Under the pieces are notes generated by a model. That model saw nothing but the letters and a program-made list of their open reading frames with translations. It searched no databases and was not told the origin of the DNA. Positions 1 to 6,917 of a stretch of DNA of 12,146 bases are shown here, in pieces (positions within the stretch are counted from its first letter, which is position 1; every line of letters begins with the position of its first letter). Location: NCBI RefSeq assembly GCF_028618695.1, contig NZ_JAQIVI010000060.1:1-12146 (forward strand), read 5' to 3'. Origin of the DNA: Natrinema soli. GTDB taxonomy: Archaea; Halobacteriota; Halobacteria; Halobacteriales; Natrialbaceae. Made by a program: the position numbers and the translations under genes.

Positions 1-232
1 CGAGCGTGAGAGTCGAGGGGGCGACGGCGGCGAGGACGACCGCAGGGATGGCAACCGCGAGCCCGGCGACGGGAAAGTGTAGCGTCCGCCGATGTGTACG
101 GACGAGGTCGAAATCGGGGGCGAGCCCGCCGAGGATCGCACCGACCGCCAGCGCGACTCCGAACTCGGGGACGACGTATGCGATCGGGGCGACGGCTGCG
201 AGCCCGGTGAACACGTGGGTGGTCGCCATCAT
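1..232 (-). CDS. YdjM/DUF457-type membrane protein (putative metal-dependent hydrolase), 5' part only
   Basis: The reading frame runs off the left edge; 77 codons are visible. Two adjacent ATG codons (232 and 229) can start it. The visible protein has His6 in a THVFTG context, a long hydrophobic stretch (about residues 7-36) ending in GGLAPDFD (35-42), a THRRTLHFP segment (46-54) and a second hydrophobic stretch (about 53-72). The order 'His, hydrophobic, PDxD, HRxxxH' is what I know from the YdjM/DUF457 membrane family, usually labelled metal-dependent hydrolase; no activity is established for most members. It lies 87 bases downstream of dut on the same strand and has its own T-rich promoter-like element (about 264-269), so it may be transcribed alone or with dut. 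The frame is supported by haloarchaeal codon use and by motifs. The 3' end lies outside the window. Confidence 0.7.
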   Translation of the reverse strand, partial: MMATTHVFTGLAAVAPIAYVVPEFGVALAVGAILGGLAPDFDLVRTHRRTLHFPVAGLAVAIPAVVLAAVAPSTLTL

Positions 233-261
233 CGGATGTCACTCGAGCGGACGCGGGGAAC

Positions 262-272
262 GGCAAAAACGG
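262..272 (-). promoter_or_regulatory. TATA-like element for the DUF457-type gene
   Basis: On the minus strand the sequence reads CCGTTTTTGCC, centred about 35 bases from the start codon at 232. This would place transcription start a few bases before the ATG. A near-identical element (ACGTTTTTCCC) lies at the same relative place upstream of dut. Weak match to the haloarchaeal TATA consensus. Confidence 0.3.
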
Positions 273-319
273 TACGCGAACCGGCACCCGGCACGTGTGG
301 CGGCCGCTTCGGCGACCGC

Positions 320-802
320 CTACTCGAGGTTTTCGCCCTGATAGCTCCCCTCGTAGACGTCCTCGTGGTCGGCTTCGGCGAAGACGAGTTGGGCGATTCG
401 AGCGCCGCGCTCGAGTTCGATGTCGTGGTGGACCTGCAACAGCCCCTCGCCCCGTCCCTCGTAGCCGGCGTCCCAGACCGCCGTATTGAGCATACAGGAG
501 TTGCGCATGAGCGACGACCGCGGATAGACGAAGCCGACGTGGCCCTCCGGGATCGCGATCCGTTCGCCGTAGCGGACGACGTAGCTCCCCGTCGGCAGGT
601 AGTAGGTGTCGGGATCGGCCTCCTCGAGTTCCTCGAGCGGGCGGGCGACGCGGTCGCCGATCTGTTTGCCGTCCCGGCCGATGCGACCCGGTTCCAGCTG
701 CTCGAAGACGATGTCGGCAGTGAGATCGACGCCGTTGGGCTGGACCTGCGCGTCGGTCGTCGGCGAGACGTGGTCGGCGACGAAGCCACCGGAACGGAAC
801 AT
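320..802 (-). CDS. dut: dUTP diphosphatase (dUTPase), Dcd/Dut superfamily
   Basis: 160-residue protein that should hydrolyse dUTP to dUMP and diphosphate, keeping uracil out of DNA and feeding dTMP synthesis in the cytoplasm. It has the trimeric dUTPase/dCTP deaminase fold motifs in order: PNGVDLTAD (22-30), PRSSLMR (94-100), TAVWDAGYEG (107-116, with Asp111 at the dUTPase catalytic position), RIAQLVFAEAD (135-145) and a Dcd-like tail YEGSYQGE (150-157). The place where dCTP deaminases carry the catalytic Glu (LEF/LEL) reads LLQV here (Gln123), which argues for dUTPase only rather than deaminase or the bifunctional enzyme. I chose the ATG at 802 because MFRSGxFVAD is the start I recall for haloarchaeal orthologues. 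The frame stays open to 967, but that extension would run toward the acnA promoter and looks non-conserved. Divergent from acnA. Confidence 0.92.
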   Translation of the reverse strand: MFRSGGFVADHVSPTTDAQVQPNGVDLTADIVFEQLEPGRIGRDGKQIGDRVARPLEELEEADPDTYYLPTGSYVVRYGERIAIPEGHVGFVYPRSSLMRNSCMLNTAVWDAGYEGRGEGLLQVHHDIELERGARIAQLVFAEADHEDVYEGSYQGENLE

Positions 803-828
803 GTCTGTTGGCGTAAGGCCGCGGCGAC

Positions 829-840
829 GGGAAAAACGTA
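829..840 (-). promoter_or_regulatory. TATA-like element for dut
   Basis: Minus strand reads TACGTTTTTCCC about 30-37 bases before the dut start at 802, giving a predicted 5' leader of only a few bases. Similar to the element before the DUF457-type gene. Assigned on position and T-richness only. Confidence 0.3.
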
Positions 841-982
841 TCCGTTCGCGACGGCTCGATGGGTCGGTACCAATCGACACGACGATCCCGGATTGAAACG
901 GGAGCTGCCGTCCCTGTGGCCGGCGGATGACGAGGGTGAACGCCCCGACTGACAAACGGCCACTCAATCGGCAATACTTACT

Positions 983-999
983 CGAAACCCCCCGTTTCG
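983..999. repeat. Inverted repeat CGAAAC-N5-GTTTCG in the dut/acnA divergent region
   Basis: Perfect 6-bp arms (983-988 and 994-999) separated by five C. It lies 75-91 bases upstream of the acnA start and 181 bases or more upstream of dut, so it could be a regulator site for acnA. The arms resemble a BRE (CGAAA), so part could instead be a promoter element with the nearby AATACTTACT (973-982). Confidence 0.35.
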
Positions 1000-1040
1000 G
1001 ACCCCCATACGGCGGTCATCGCTCACAGAAACACGCTGGA

Positions 1041-1046
1041 TTTATC
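1041..1046 (+). promoter_or_regulatory. TATA box of acnA
   Basis: TTTATC centred about 30 bases before the acnA ATG at 1074. Haloarchaeal transcription usually starts 25-28 bases downstream, i.e. near 1070, giving a nearly leaderless mRNA. No clear purine-rich BRE directly upstream. Confidence 0.55.
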
Positions 1047-1073
1047 AGGACGGACGGCCGAGTTCAGGGTGCT

Positions 1074-3044
1074 ATGGGACAGACTCTCACCGAAAAGATT
1101 CTCGACGACCACCTCGTCGAGGGCGAACTCGAGACCGGCGAGGAGATCGGAATCGAGATCGACCAGGTACTTACCCAGGATACGACCGGGACCATGGTCT
1201 GGCTCCAGTTCGAAGCCATGGGGCTGGACGAGGTCCAGACCGAGATCGCAGCGCAGTACTGCGACCACCAGACATATCAGTTCGACTTTAAGAATACCGA
1301 CGACCACCGTTTCCTGCGTTCTGCGGCCGGTACATACGGCGCTCACTTCTCTCGACCCGGTAACGGTATCTGCCACAACGTCCACCGCGAGAACTTCGCA
1401 GCACCCGGGAAGACGCTGCTCGGTTCCGACAGCCACACCCCGACGCCCGGTGGAATCGGCGAACTCGCCATCGGCTCCGGCGGGATCGACGTCACCGTCG
1501 CCATGGGCGGCGCACCGTACTACATCGAGATGCCCGAGATCGTCAGCGTTCGCCTCGAGGGCGAGCTCCCCGAGTGGGCCACCGCGAAGGACGTCATCCT
1601 CGAGCTGCTCCGCCGACTGAGCGTCAAGGGCGGCGTCGGCAAGATCCTCGAGTACACCGGTCCGGGCGTCGAGAGCCTGACCGCACCCGAGCGGATGACC
1701 ATCACCAACATGGGAACGGAACTCGGCGCGACGACGTCGATCTTCCCGACCGACCACCAGACCGAGGACTACCTCGAGCGCGTCGGCCGCGGCGACGAGT
1801 ACGTCGAGCTCCAGCCCGACGACGACGCCGACTACGACGACGAGATCGTCGTCGACCTCTCCGACCTCGAGCCGCTGATCGCACAGCCCTCGATGCCGGA
1901 CAAGGTCGTTCCCGTCAGCGAAGTTGAAGGCGAATCCGTCGAGCAGGTCATCGTCGGCTCCTGTACGAACGGCGGCTACGAGGACATCCTCCCCGTCGCC
2001 AAGATGCTCGAGGGACGCGAGACGTCGATGGAGACCGAGACGATCGTCGCACCCGGCTCAAAGCAGGCCTCCGAGATGCTCGCCCGCGAGGGCTGGGTCG
2101 CGGAGATGATGGCTGCCGGCGTCAACTTCTCCGAGGCGACGTGCGGTGCCTGTATCGGCATCGGTCACGTCCCCTCCTCGGACTCCGTCTCGCTGCGAAC
2201 CTTCAACCGCAACTTCGAGGGTCGCTCCGGGATCGAAGACGACAACGTCTATCTCTGTTCGCCGGAGGTCGCCGCCGCCGCCTCGATCAAGGGCGAAATT
2301 ATCGACCCGCGGAACCTGGCGGACGAAGTCGGCGACCTCGAGGCACCCGGCGTCGAGCTCCCCGACGAGTACGACGGCTCCAAGACGGACCTCATCAGTC
2401 CTGACGAGGCCGTCGACGACGAGCTCATCAAGGGCCCGAACATCGGCGACGTCCCGCTGAAGGACCAGCTCGACGCCGACATTTCGGGCGAGGCGCTCCT
2501 GAAGATGGAGGACAACATCACGACCGACCACATCATTCCCGCGACGCAGGACATCCTGATGTACCGGTCGAACGTCCCCAAGCTCTCCGAGTTCACCCTC
2601 TCGCGCGTCGACGACACCTTCGCCGACCGCGCGCTCGAGGCCGACGGCGGCTTCCTCGTCGCCGGCGAGAACTACGGGCAGGGCTCCTCGCGTGAGCACG
2701 CCGCGCTGTGTCCGATGTACCTCGGTATCGAGGGCGTCCTCGCACAGAGCTTCGCACGCATCCACCGCGCGAACCTCTTCAACTTCGGGATCATCCCGCT
2801 GACGATCGACGAGGACACCTACGAGAACATCGATCAGGGCGACGACGTCGAGATCGTCGACGACGTCTACGACGCCGTCACCAGCGGACAGGAAGAGTTC
2901 ACGGTTCGCGTTGGCGATGAGGAGTACACCGCAACGCTCGACGCCTCCGAACGCGAGCGCGCAATCCTCGCCGCCGGTGGCAAGCTCGCCTGGACGAAAG
3001 ACCAGGCCGAAGGCGGCAGCGGTGCCGCGCCCGCCGACGACTGA
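1074..3044 (+). CDS. acnA: Aconitate hydratase (aconitase)
   Basis: 656-residue [4Fe-4S] enzyme that isomerises citrate to isocitrate via cis-aconitate in the TCA cycle. The catalytic domain has the SDSHT motif (118-122) and the three cluster ligands: Cys297 in VGSCTNGG, and Cys357 and Cys360 in ATCGACIGIG. After an Asp/Glu-rich linker comes the swivel domain, with ITTDHIIPA (482-490) and the substrate-binding GENYGQGSSREHAA (531-544). All key residues are intact, and the length fits the compact archaeal/haloarchaeal aconitase rather than the roughly 900-residue IRP/AcnA type. The ATG at 1074 was chosen because MGQTLTEKIL is a good family N-terminus and follows the TATA box at the leaderless distance; the frame is open further upstream to 927, but that would include the promoter. 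Single-gene transcript by appearance: divergent from dut and followed by a T-tract. Confidence 0.96.
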   Translation: MGQTLTEKILDDHLVEGELETGEEIGIEIDQVLTQDTTGTMVWLQFEAMGLDEVQTEIAAQYCDHQTYQFDFKNTDDHRFLRSAAGTYGAHFSRPGNGICHNVHRENFAAPGKTLLGSDSHTPTPGGIGELAIGSGGIDVTVAMGGAPYYIEMPEIVSVRLEGELPEWATAKDVILELLRRLSVKGGVGKILEYTGPGVESLTAPERMTITNMGTELGATTSIFPTDHQTEDYLERVGRGDEYVELQPDDDADYDDEIVVDLSDLEPLIAQPSMPDKVVPVSEVEGESVEQVIVGSCTNGGYEDILPVAKMLEGRETSMETETIVAPGSKQASEMLAREGWVAEMMAAGVNFSEATCGACIGIGHVPSSDSVSLRTFNRNFEGRSGIEDDNVYLCSPEVAAAASIKGEIIDPRNLADEVGDLEAPGVELPDEYDGSKTDLISPDEAVDDELIKGPNIGDVPLKDQLDADISGEALLKMEDNITTDHIIPATQDILMYRSNVPKLSEFTLSRVDDTFADRALEADGGFLVAGENYGQGSSREHAALCPMYLGIEGVLAQSFARIHRANLFNFGIIPLTIDEDTYENIDQGDDVEIVDDVYDAVTSGQEEFTVRVGDEEYTATLDASERERAILAAGGKLAWTKDQAEGGSGAAPADD

Positions 3045-3084
3045 TCGGAGACGACGACTCGGCTGCCGATCCGCGACTCGAATT

Positions 3085-3098
3085 TCCCACTTTTTGTT
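3085..3098 (+). terminator. T-tract terminator candidate after acnA
   Basis: A run of five T (3091-3095) followed by GTT, 47 bases after the acnA stop and preceded by TTTCCC. Archaeal polymerases terminate at short T-tracts without needing a hairpin. No strong stem precedes it. Confidence 0.4.
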
Positions 3099-3204
3099 CC
3101 GCCGACGACTGACGACCCTCTCGAGACATCACTCCGACAGCGCCGTCGAAGACGACTGGCTTCGTCCGATATCGTCATAGGGCTCCGTCCGATAGCACGA
3201 GCGA

Positions 3205-4128
3205 ATGCCTGCCGATGGACACGAAAATGCGGGCTACAGACGACTGTTCGAGAGCGACGGTCTGACCTTCGGTGTCGGCTTTCCGCTGACGGGAGCGAAC
3301 CGCTCGCAGCCGACCGTCGCGGACGAACTCCACCTCGCGAAACACGCGGAGGCGGTCGGCTTCGACGGTCTGTGGGCGCGAGACGTTCCTACCTACTGGC
3401 CGAAATTCGGCGATTCGGGCCAAACGTTCGACACCTGGCCGTGGCTCTCGCACGTCGCGGCCCACACCGACGACGTCGCGCTCGGCACCTCGAGTATCGT
3501 CCTCACGCTCCGCCATCCCATCCACGTCGCGAAGTCCGCGGCGACCGTCGACCAACTCTCGAACGGACGGCTCGTCCTCGGCGTCGCCTCCGGCGACCGC
3601 GACCCCGAGTACCCCGCCTTCGGCGTCGACCGCGAGGAGCGCGGCGACCTGTTCCGCGAGTCCGTCGAGGCCCTCCGGACGGTCTGGCGCGAGGAGTTCC
3701 CCGAACTCGAGGGGCGGTGGGGGTCGCTCGAGGGGGACCTCGATGTCGTCCCGAAGCCGACGACGGAGACGATTCCGCTGCTTCCGACCGGCCATGCCCG
3801 CCAGTCCCGCGAGTGGATCGCCGAGCACGGGGACGGCTGGTTGTTCTATCACCTCCCCGAGCGGACGCTGGAGGACTACCTCGCGGACTGGCGCGAGGCC
3901 GCGGGGGAGAAGCCGTTCGTCATCGCCGTTCAGGTCGAGTTGACCGACGATCCGACGGCCGACCCGGAGCACCTGCACCTCGGATTTCGGGCCGGTATCG
4001 AGTGGTTCCGGGAGTATTTCCGCCGACTCGAGGCAATGGGGCTCGATCACGCGATCGTCGGCATCCGGAACGACGACCGGGAGGCGGCGCTGTCGACGTT
4101 CGCCGACGAAATCATCGATCACCTGTAG
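3205..4128 (+). CDS. Luciferase-type (LLM class) flavin-dependent oxidoreductase, BA3436-like family
   Basis: 307-residue TIM-barrel protein of the bacterial luciferase-like monooxygenase class. I see the N-terminal strand LTFGVGFPLTG (20-30), GFDGLWARDVP (52-62), the family-typical GDSGQTFDTW (69-78) and the long conserved segment from SSIVLTLRHP through GRLVLGVASGDRDPEY (96-136). This pattern matches the subfamily annotated as 'luciferase-type oxidoreductase, BA3436 family' (TIGR03571 as I recall). Such enzymes use FMN or F420; haloarchaea have both, and the sequence does not decide which. Substrate is unknown. The start at 3205 leaves a short acidic N-terminal tail before the first strand; no other ATG fits. 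It shares strand with acnA and qor but sits 160 and 139 bases from them, so it is probably separately transcribed. I see no convincing TATA box before it. Confidence 0.88.
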   Translation: MPADGHENAGYRRLFESDGLTFGVGFPLTGANRSQPTVADELHLAKHAEAVGFDGLWARDVPTYWPKFGDSGQTFDTWPWLSHVAAHTDDVALGTSSIVLTLRHPIHVAKSAATVDQLSNGRLVLGVASGDRDPEYPAFGVDREERGDLFRESVEALRTVWREEFPELEGRWGSLEGDLDVVPKPTTETIPLLPTGHARQSREWIAEHGDGWLFYHLPERTLEDYLADWREAAGEKPFVIAVQVELTDDPTADPEHLHLGFRAGIEWFREYFRRLEAMGLDHAIVGIRNDDREAALSTFADEIIDHL

Positions 4129-4166
4129 TCGTCGCTGTCGCAACCGACGCCGGATCCGTGTCGGGT

Positions 4167-4178
4167 CGACTCGAGTCG
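4167..4178. repeat. 12-bp perfect palindrome CGACTCGAGTCG
   Basis: Perfect palindrome between the luciferase-type gene and qor, with CGGATCCG copies on either side (4151-4158 and 4188-4195). CTCGAG is very common in this genome, so this one may be chance. Confidence 0.25.
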
Positions 4179-4207
4179 GGTCCGCTGCGGATCCGGGAAA
4201 CGCACAA

Positions 4208-4227
4208 CGGAGTGTTCGTTCACTCCG
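4208..4227. promoter_or_regulatory. Upstream inverted repeat at the qor promoter (CGGAGTG-N6-CACTCCG)
   Basis: Perfect 7-bp arms (4208-4214 and 4221-4227) with spacer TTCGTT. It sits 41-60 bases before the qor start, just upstream of the BRE/TATA region, the usual place for an activator or an accessory operator. Could also be the hairpin of a terminator for the upstream gene, but no T-tract follows. Confidence 0.4.
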
Positions 4228-4238
4228 GTTCTCGGAGC

Positions 4239-4244
4239 TTTATG
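4239..4244 (+). promoter_or_regulatory. TATA box of qor
   Basis: TTTATG centred 26-27 bases before the ATG at 4268, which predicts a leaderless mRNA. The same TTTATG hexamer at the same distance precedes the aIF5A gene. It overlaps the palindrome at 4241-4258. Confidence 0.6.
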
Positions 4245-4258
4245 CGGACTCCCGCATA
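4241..4258. promoter_or_regulatory. Operator candidate overlapping the qor TATA box (TATGCGG-N4-CCGCATA)
   Basis: Perfect 7-bp arms (4241-4247, 4252-4258) around ACTC. The left arm includes the last four bases of the TATA box and the right arm ends 9 bases before the start codon. A protein bound here would block TBP/TFB or polymerase, so repression is the likely mode. Inference from position and symmetry. Confidence 0.5.
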
Positions 4259-4267
4259 GGATCTCGT

Positions 4268-5242
4268 ATGAAAGCGATCGAGGTAATCGAGTACGGTGAC
4301 AGCGATCGACTCGAAGTCATCGACGCGGAGCGACCGGAGCCGGGGTCGGGCGAGGTTCGCATCGATATCGAGGCGGCGGGGATCAACTTCGCCGATATCA
4401 TGCAACGGCGCGGCCACTATCCGGGCGGTCCCGAGCCGCCGTACGTGCCGGGGATGGAGGCCGCGGGAACGGTCGATGCCGTCGGCGACGGTGTCGAGGA
4501 CGTGGAGCGCGGCGACCGCGTCGGCGCGATGCTCCCGACCGGCGGCTACGCCGAATCCACCACCGTCGACGCACAGCTACTCTTTCCGATACCCGAGGCG
4601 ATGAGCTTCGAGGAGGCCGCCGGCTTCCCCGTCCAGTTCCTCACCGCCCACGCCTGTCTCTTCGAGTGGGGCGGCCTCGAGTCCGGCGAGTCAGTGCTGA
4701 TCCAGGCCGCCGCGGGCGGGGTCGGAACGGCCGCCGTCCAGCTCGCGTCGAACGCCGGCGCGACGGTCTTCGGCACCGCGAGCACCGCCGAAAAGCTCGA
4801 GCTCGCCTCGGACCTCGGCTGCGACCACCCGATCAACTACACCGAGACGGACTTCCGCGAGGTCGTCGAGGCGGAAACCGACGGCGAGGGGGTCGATCTC
4901 GTCCTCGAGAGCGTCGGCGACGACGTCTTCGAGCGCAGCCTCGACGCGATGAGCCACTTCGGGCGGATGGTCACCTACGGCGTCGCCAGCGGCGTCCCCG
5001 CCGAGGTGAGCAACCAGCGACTGCTCTTCGAGAACAAGACAGTCAAAGGGTTCCACCTCGGCCAGGCCTCCGTGCACGATCCGGGCAGAGTCATGAAAGC
5101 CGTCCCCGAGTTGACCGACGGACTCGCGAGCGGCGACCTCGAGATCATCCTCGGCGACTCGTTCGCGCTCGAGGACGCAGCGGCGGCTCATCAGTATATC
5201 GAGGACCGGAAGAGTTCGGGGAAGGTCGTACTGAAACCGTAA
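4268..5242 (+). CDS. Zinc-independent MDR oxidoreductase, NADPH:quinone reductase-like
   Basis: 324-residue medium-chain dehydrogenase/reductase of the quinone oxidoreductase group; the expected reaction is NAD(P)H-dependent reduction of quinones or enone-type electrophiles in the cytoplasm. The N-terminal GroES-like domain has AGINFADIMQRRGHYP (37-52), with Asn at the position where zinc alcohol dehydrogenases have a Cys ligand, so no catalytic zinc. The Rossmann domain carries AAAGGVGTAAVQLA (147-160), the AxxGGVG nucleotide motif. The C-terminal GKVVLKP is typical of the family. The start at 4268 fits both the conserved MKAIEVIEYG and the TATA distance. It has its own promoter with two inverted repeats, suggesting inducible control. 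Convergent with the Nudix gene, 32 bases away. Exact substrate cannot be read from the sequence. Confidence 0.92.
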   Translation: MKAIEVIEYGDSDRLEVIDAERPEPGSGEVRIDIEAAGINFADIMQRRGHYPGGPEPPYVPGMEAAGTVDAVGDGVEDVERGDRVGAMLPTGGYAESTTVDAQLLFPIPEAMSFEEAAGFPVQFLTAHACLFEWGGLESGESVLIQAAAGGVGTAAVQLASNAGATVFGTASTAEKLELASDLGCDHPINYTETDFREVVEAETDGEGVDLVLESVGDDVFERSLDAMSHFGRMVTYGVASGVPAEVSNQRLLFENKTVKGFHLGQASVHDPGRVMKAVPELTDGLASGDLEIILGDSFALEDAAAAHQYIEDRKSSGKVVLKP

Positions 5243-5274
5243 TTCGATACTCGAGTCACCATCTCCACTATCGA

Positions 5275-5766
5275 TTACAACGAAACGTCCCACTCGAGGT
5301 CGTGATCGACGAATTCGGCCTCGTCCAGCGGTTCGCCGCCCTCGAACCTGAACTCCCCGACCACCGTTTTTCCCTCGAGCACGCCGGGCAGCCACAGCCG
5401 GTCGTCCGCCCACATCTGGTCGTATGGGACGTTCCCGACGGAAACCCACTCCGGGTGGGCCTCCTCGGACGAAGTCGGCTGGCCGTCGAACGAGCGCGTG
5501 CGGTAGACGTGACAGACGGTGTGCCCCTCGTCGTCGAGCAGAAAGGTGAGTTCGCCCGCCTTCTCGAGGTCCGTGACCTCGAGGCCGACCTCTTCGCGGG
5601 TTTCGCGGATGGCGCATTCTCGAGGGGTTTCGCCGGGTTCGCACTTCCCGCCGGGGCCGTTGTACCAGCCCTCGCCGAGGCCGCGGCGTTTCTCGATGAG
5701 GAGCACCTCGCAATCGATTTCGGCATCGTGACCTCGGAGCGGGAAACACAGCGTCGCCTCGATCAT
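5275..5766 (-). CDS. MTH1-like Nudix hydrolase (8-oxo-dGTP diphosphatase type)
   Basis: 163-residue Nudix protein expected to hydrolyse oxidised purine nucleoside triphosphates to the monophosphate. The Nudix box G-x5-E-x7-RExxEExGL spans 40-62 (GKCEPGE ... RETREEVGL), with all metal-binding Glu present. Beyond the box it follows human MTH1: GWYNGPGGK (33-41) matches the MTH1 segment with Asn33, and WADDRLWLP (119-127) matches WPDDSYWFP, so Trp119, Asp121 and Asp122 align with the MTH1 base-recognition residues Trp117, Asp119 and Asp120; GEFRFEG near 137-143 matches GYFKFQG. I prefer the start at 5766 (MIEATLCFPL, beginning at the first beta strand); an ATG at 5799 would add 11 residues. A TTTT-containing stretch near 5793 is a possible TATA box for the 5766 start. 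Single gene, convergent with qor. MTH1-type function is from motif alignment by eye. Confidence 0.9.
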   Translation of the reverse strand: MIEATLCFPLRGHDAEIDCEVLLIEKRRGLGEGWYNGPGGKCEPGETPRECAIRETREEVGLEVTDLEKAGELTFLLDDEGHTVCHVYRTRSFDGQPTSSEEAHPEWVSVGNVPYDQMWADDRLWLPGVLEGKTVVGEFRFEGGEPLDEAEFVDHDLEWDVSL

Positions 5767-5904
5767 ATCCGAGCGATTCGTTTGGAAGCGGAAAAGCATG
5801 CGCTCTTGCTCGAGGAGATTTCAAATCCATCTCGCAGAGAGAGGTCGTCCTGAAAACGGCTTTCTGCTATCGCGACAACTAGGGGGACCACACCCTCCCC
5901 AACC

Positions 5905-5991
5905 GATTCGCTCACTCACTGCGTTCGCTCGCTCATCCCTCGCGTGCGTTCGACCCGCAGTTCGCTCATCGCTCACTGCGGCTCAGCACGC
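5905..5991. repeat. GCTC/CACTGCG-rich intergenic repeat
   Basis: Between the Nudix start and the agmatinase-like stop. Units such as TCGCTC, GCTCACT and ACTGCG recur several times in about 85 bases, and there is one perfect stem: CCGCAGT (5955-5961), 13-nt loop, ACTGCGG (5975-5981). It is preceded by CACCCTCCCCAACCGATTCG. I recall similar GAGCGAGCGAACGCAGTGAG-type stretches scattered in haloarchaeal genomes, often behind genes; whether this is a mobile MITE-like unit or a 3'-end structure of the aIF5A/agmatinase-like transcript cannot be settled here. No protein gene in this 263-base gap. Confidence 0.5.
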
Positions 5992-6029
5992 GCCACCGCA
6001 CTTGGCTGACGAGGAACGAGGAGTCCGGT

Positions 6030-6917
6030 TCACCCGTCGACGTGCGAAAAGACGAACTCCCGCACCAGTTTCGCGGCCAGCGCGGCCGATTGGCCGTCGT
6101 CGCGGTCGTTGACCTCGACCACGTCGAAGCCGTCAGCGTGGGGGGCGACGGCTCGGACGACTTCGCGGAGTTCGCGGGGCTCGAGCCCGAACGGCTCCAT
6201 CGTCCCGGTTCCCGGCGCGTAGCCGGGGTCTGCGGCGTCGATATCGACGCTCAGATAGACCTCGCGGTCCGCGAGTCGGTCGCCGGGCGACCACGCATCG
6301 ACCTCCGCGGGCGGGACGACGGTCACGTCGTCCGCGGCCGCGCGGTCCCACTCTGATTCGCTGCCGGTCCGGACGCCGAGCAAGATTGCCTCCTCGACGG
6401 AGTCGACGTCCTCGAGGATCCGCCGCGTCACGGCGGCGTGCGAGAGCGGATTGCCGTCGTAGGCGTCGTACAGATCGAGATGCGCGTCGAGACAGAGGAA
6501 CACCTCGGGTTCAACCGCGCGGGCACCGGCGAGCGAGACGGTGTGTTCGCCCCCCAGCGTCAGGGGGACAGTGTCGTTCCAGACGGCCTCCCGCAGGCTG
6601 CTCGTGAGATACTCGAGGTACGCTTCGACGTCGTTCCACGCGCGGACGTCGCCCCGGTCGACGACGCCGAGTTCCGAAAACCGCCGGTCCGTCCGGTGGT
6701 CGTAATCGTCGAACGGTTCCGCAAAAGATCGGATCCGCTGGGGCCCGAATCGGGCCCCCGGCTGAAAGGTCGTCGTTGCGTCCAGGGGCGCACCGACGAC
6801 CGCGAAGTTCGCGCCGCCACGGTCGGCCGTTCGGCCTCGCGCGCCGGTATCGCCGTCACGATCGGATCGATCCGCCGTGTCGGTCGCCTCGCGTTCGTCG
6901 GTCGCCCCGGGGAACAT
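6030..6917 (-). CDS. Agmatinase-like ureohydrolase, coupled to aIF5A
   Basis: 295-residue member of the arginase/agmatinase superfamily, binuclear Mn2+ enzymes that remove urea from guanidino compounds. Metal ligands are all visible: His125 in GGEHTVS, Asp144, His146 and Asp148 in DAHLDLYDAY, and Asp225 and Asp227 in SVDIDAADP, followed by YAPGTG (233-238). PLDATTTFQPGARFGP (44-59) is the usual N-terminal motif. The first 35 or so residues are an acidic, Gly-rich, probably disordered extension. Two small departures from textbook agmatinases are GGEH instead of GGDH and VEVNDRDDGQSA instead of the usual ExNPxxD. Its start overlaps the aIF5A stop (TGATG). In Haloferax volcanii the agmatinase-like gene beside aIF5A is reported essential and was proposed to act in aIF5A deoxyhypusination from agmatine; that role is the best guess here, with plain agmatine-to-putrescine hydrolysis as the alternative. 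Confidence 0.93.
   Translation of the reverse strand: MFPGATDEREATDTADRSDRDGDTGARGRTADRGGANFAVVGAPLDATTTFQPGARFGPQRIRSFAEPFDDYDHRTDRRFSELGVVDRGDVRAWNDVEAYLEYLTSSLREAVWNDTVPLTLGGEHTVSLAGARAVEPEVFLCLDAHLDLYDAYDGNPLSHAAVTRRILEDVDSVEEAILLGVRTGSESEWDRAAADDVTVVPPAEVDAWSPGDRLADREVYLSVDIDAADPGYAPGTGTMEPFGLEPRELREVVRAVAPHADGFDVVEVNDRDDGQSAALAAKLVREFVFSHVDG

Noticed and set aside
803..967. 55-codon N-terminal extension of dut.
   Set aside because: The extension is basic and poorly protein-like, enters the acnA upstream region, and the conserved N-terminus begins at 802.
927..1073. 49-codon N-terminal extension of aconitase.
   Set aside because: It contains the TATA box and is not aconitase-like; MGQTLTEKIL at 1074 is a proper family start.
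5905..5991. CRISPR array.
   Set aside because: Words are short, irregular in spacing and without unique spacers of constant length; no cas genes nearby.
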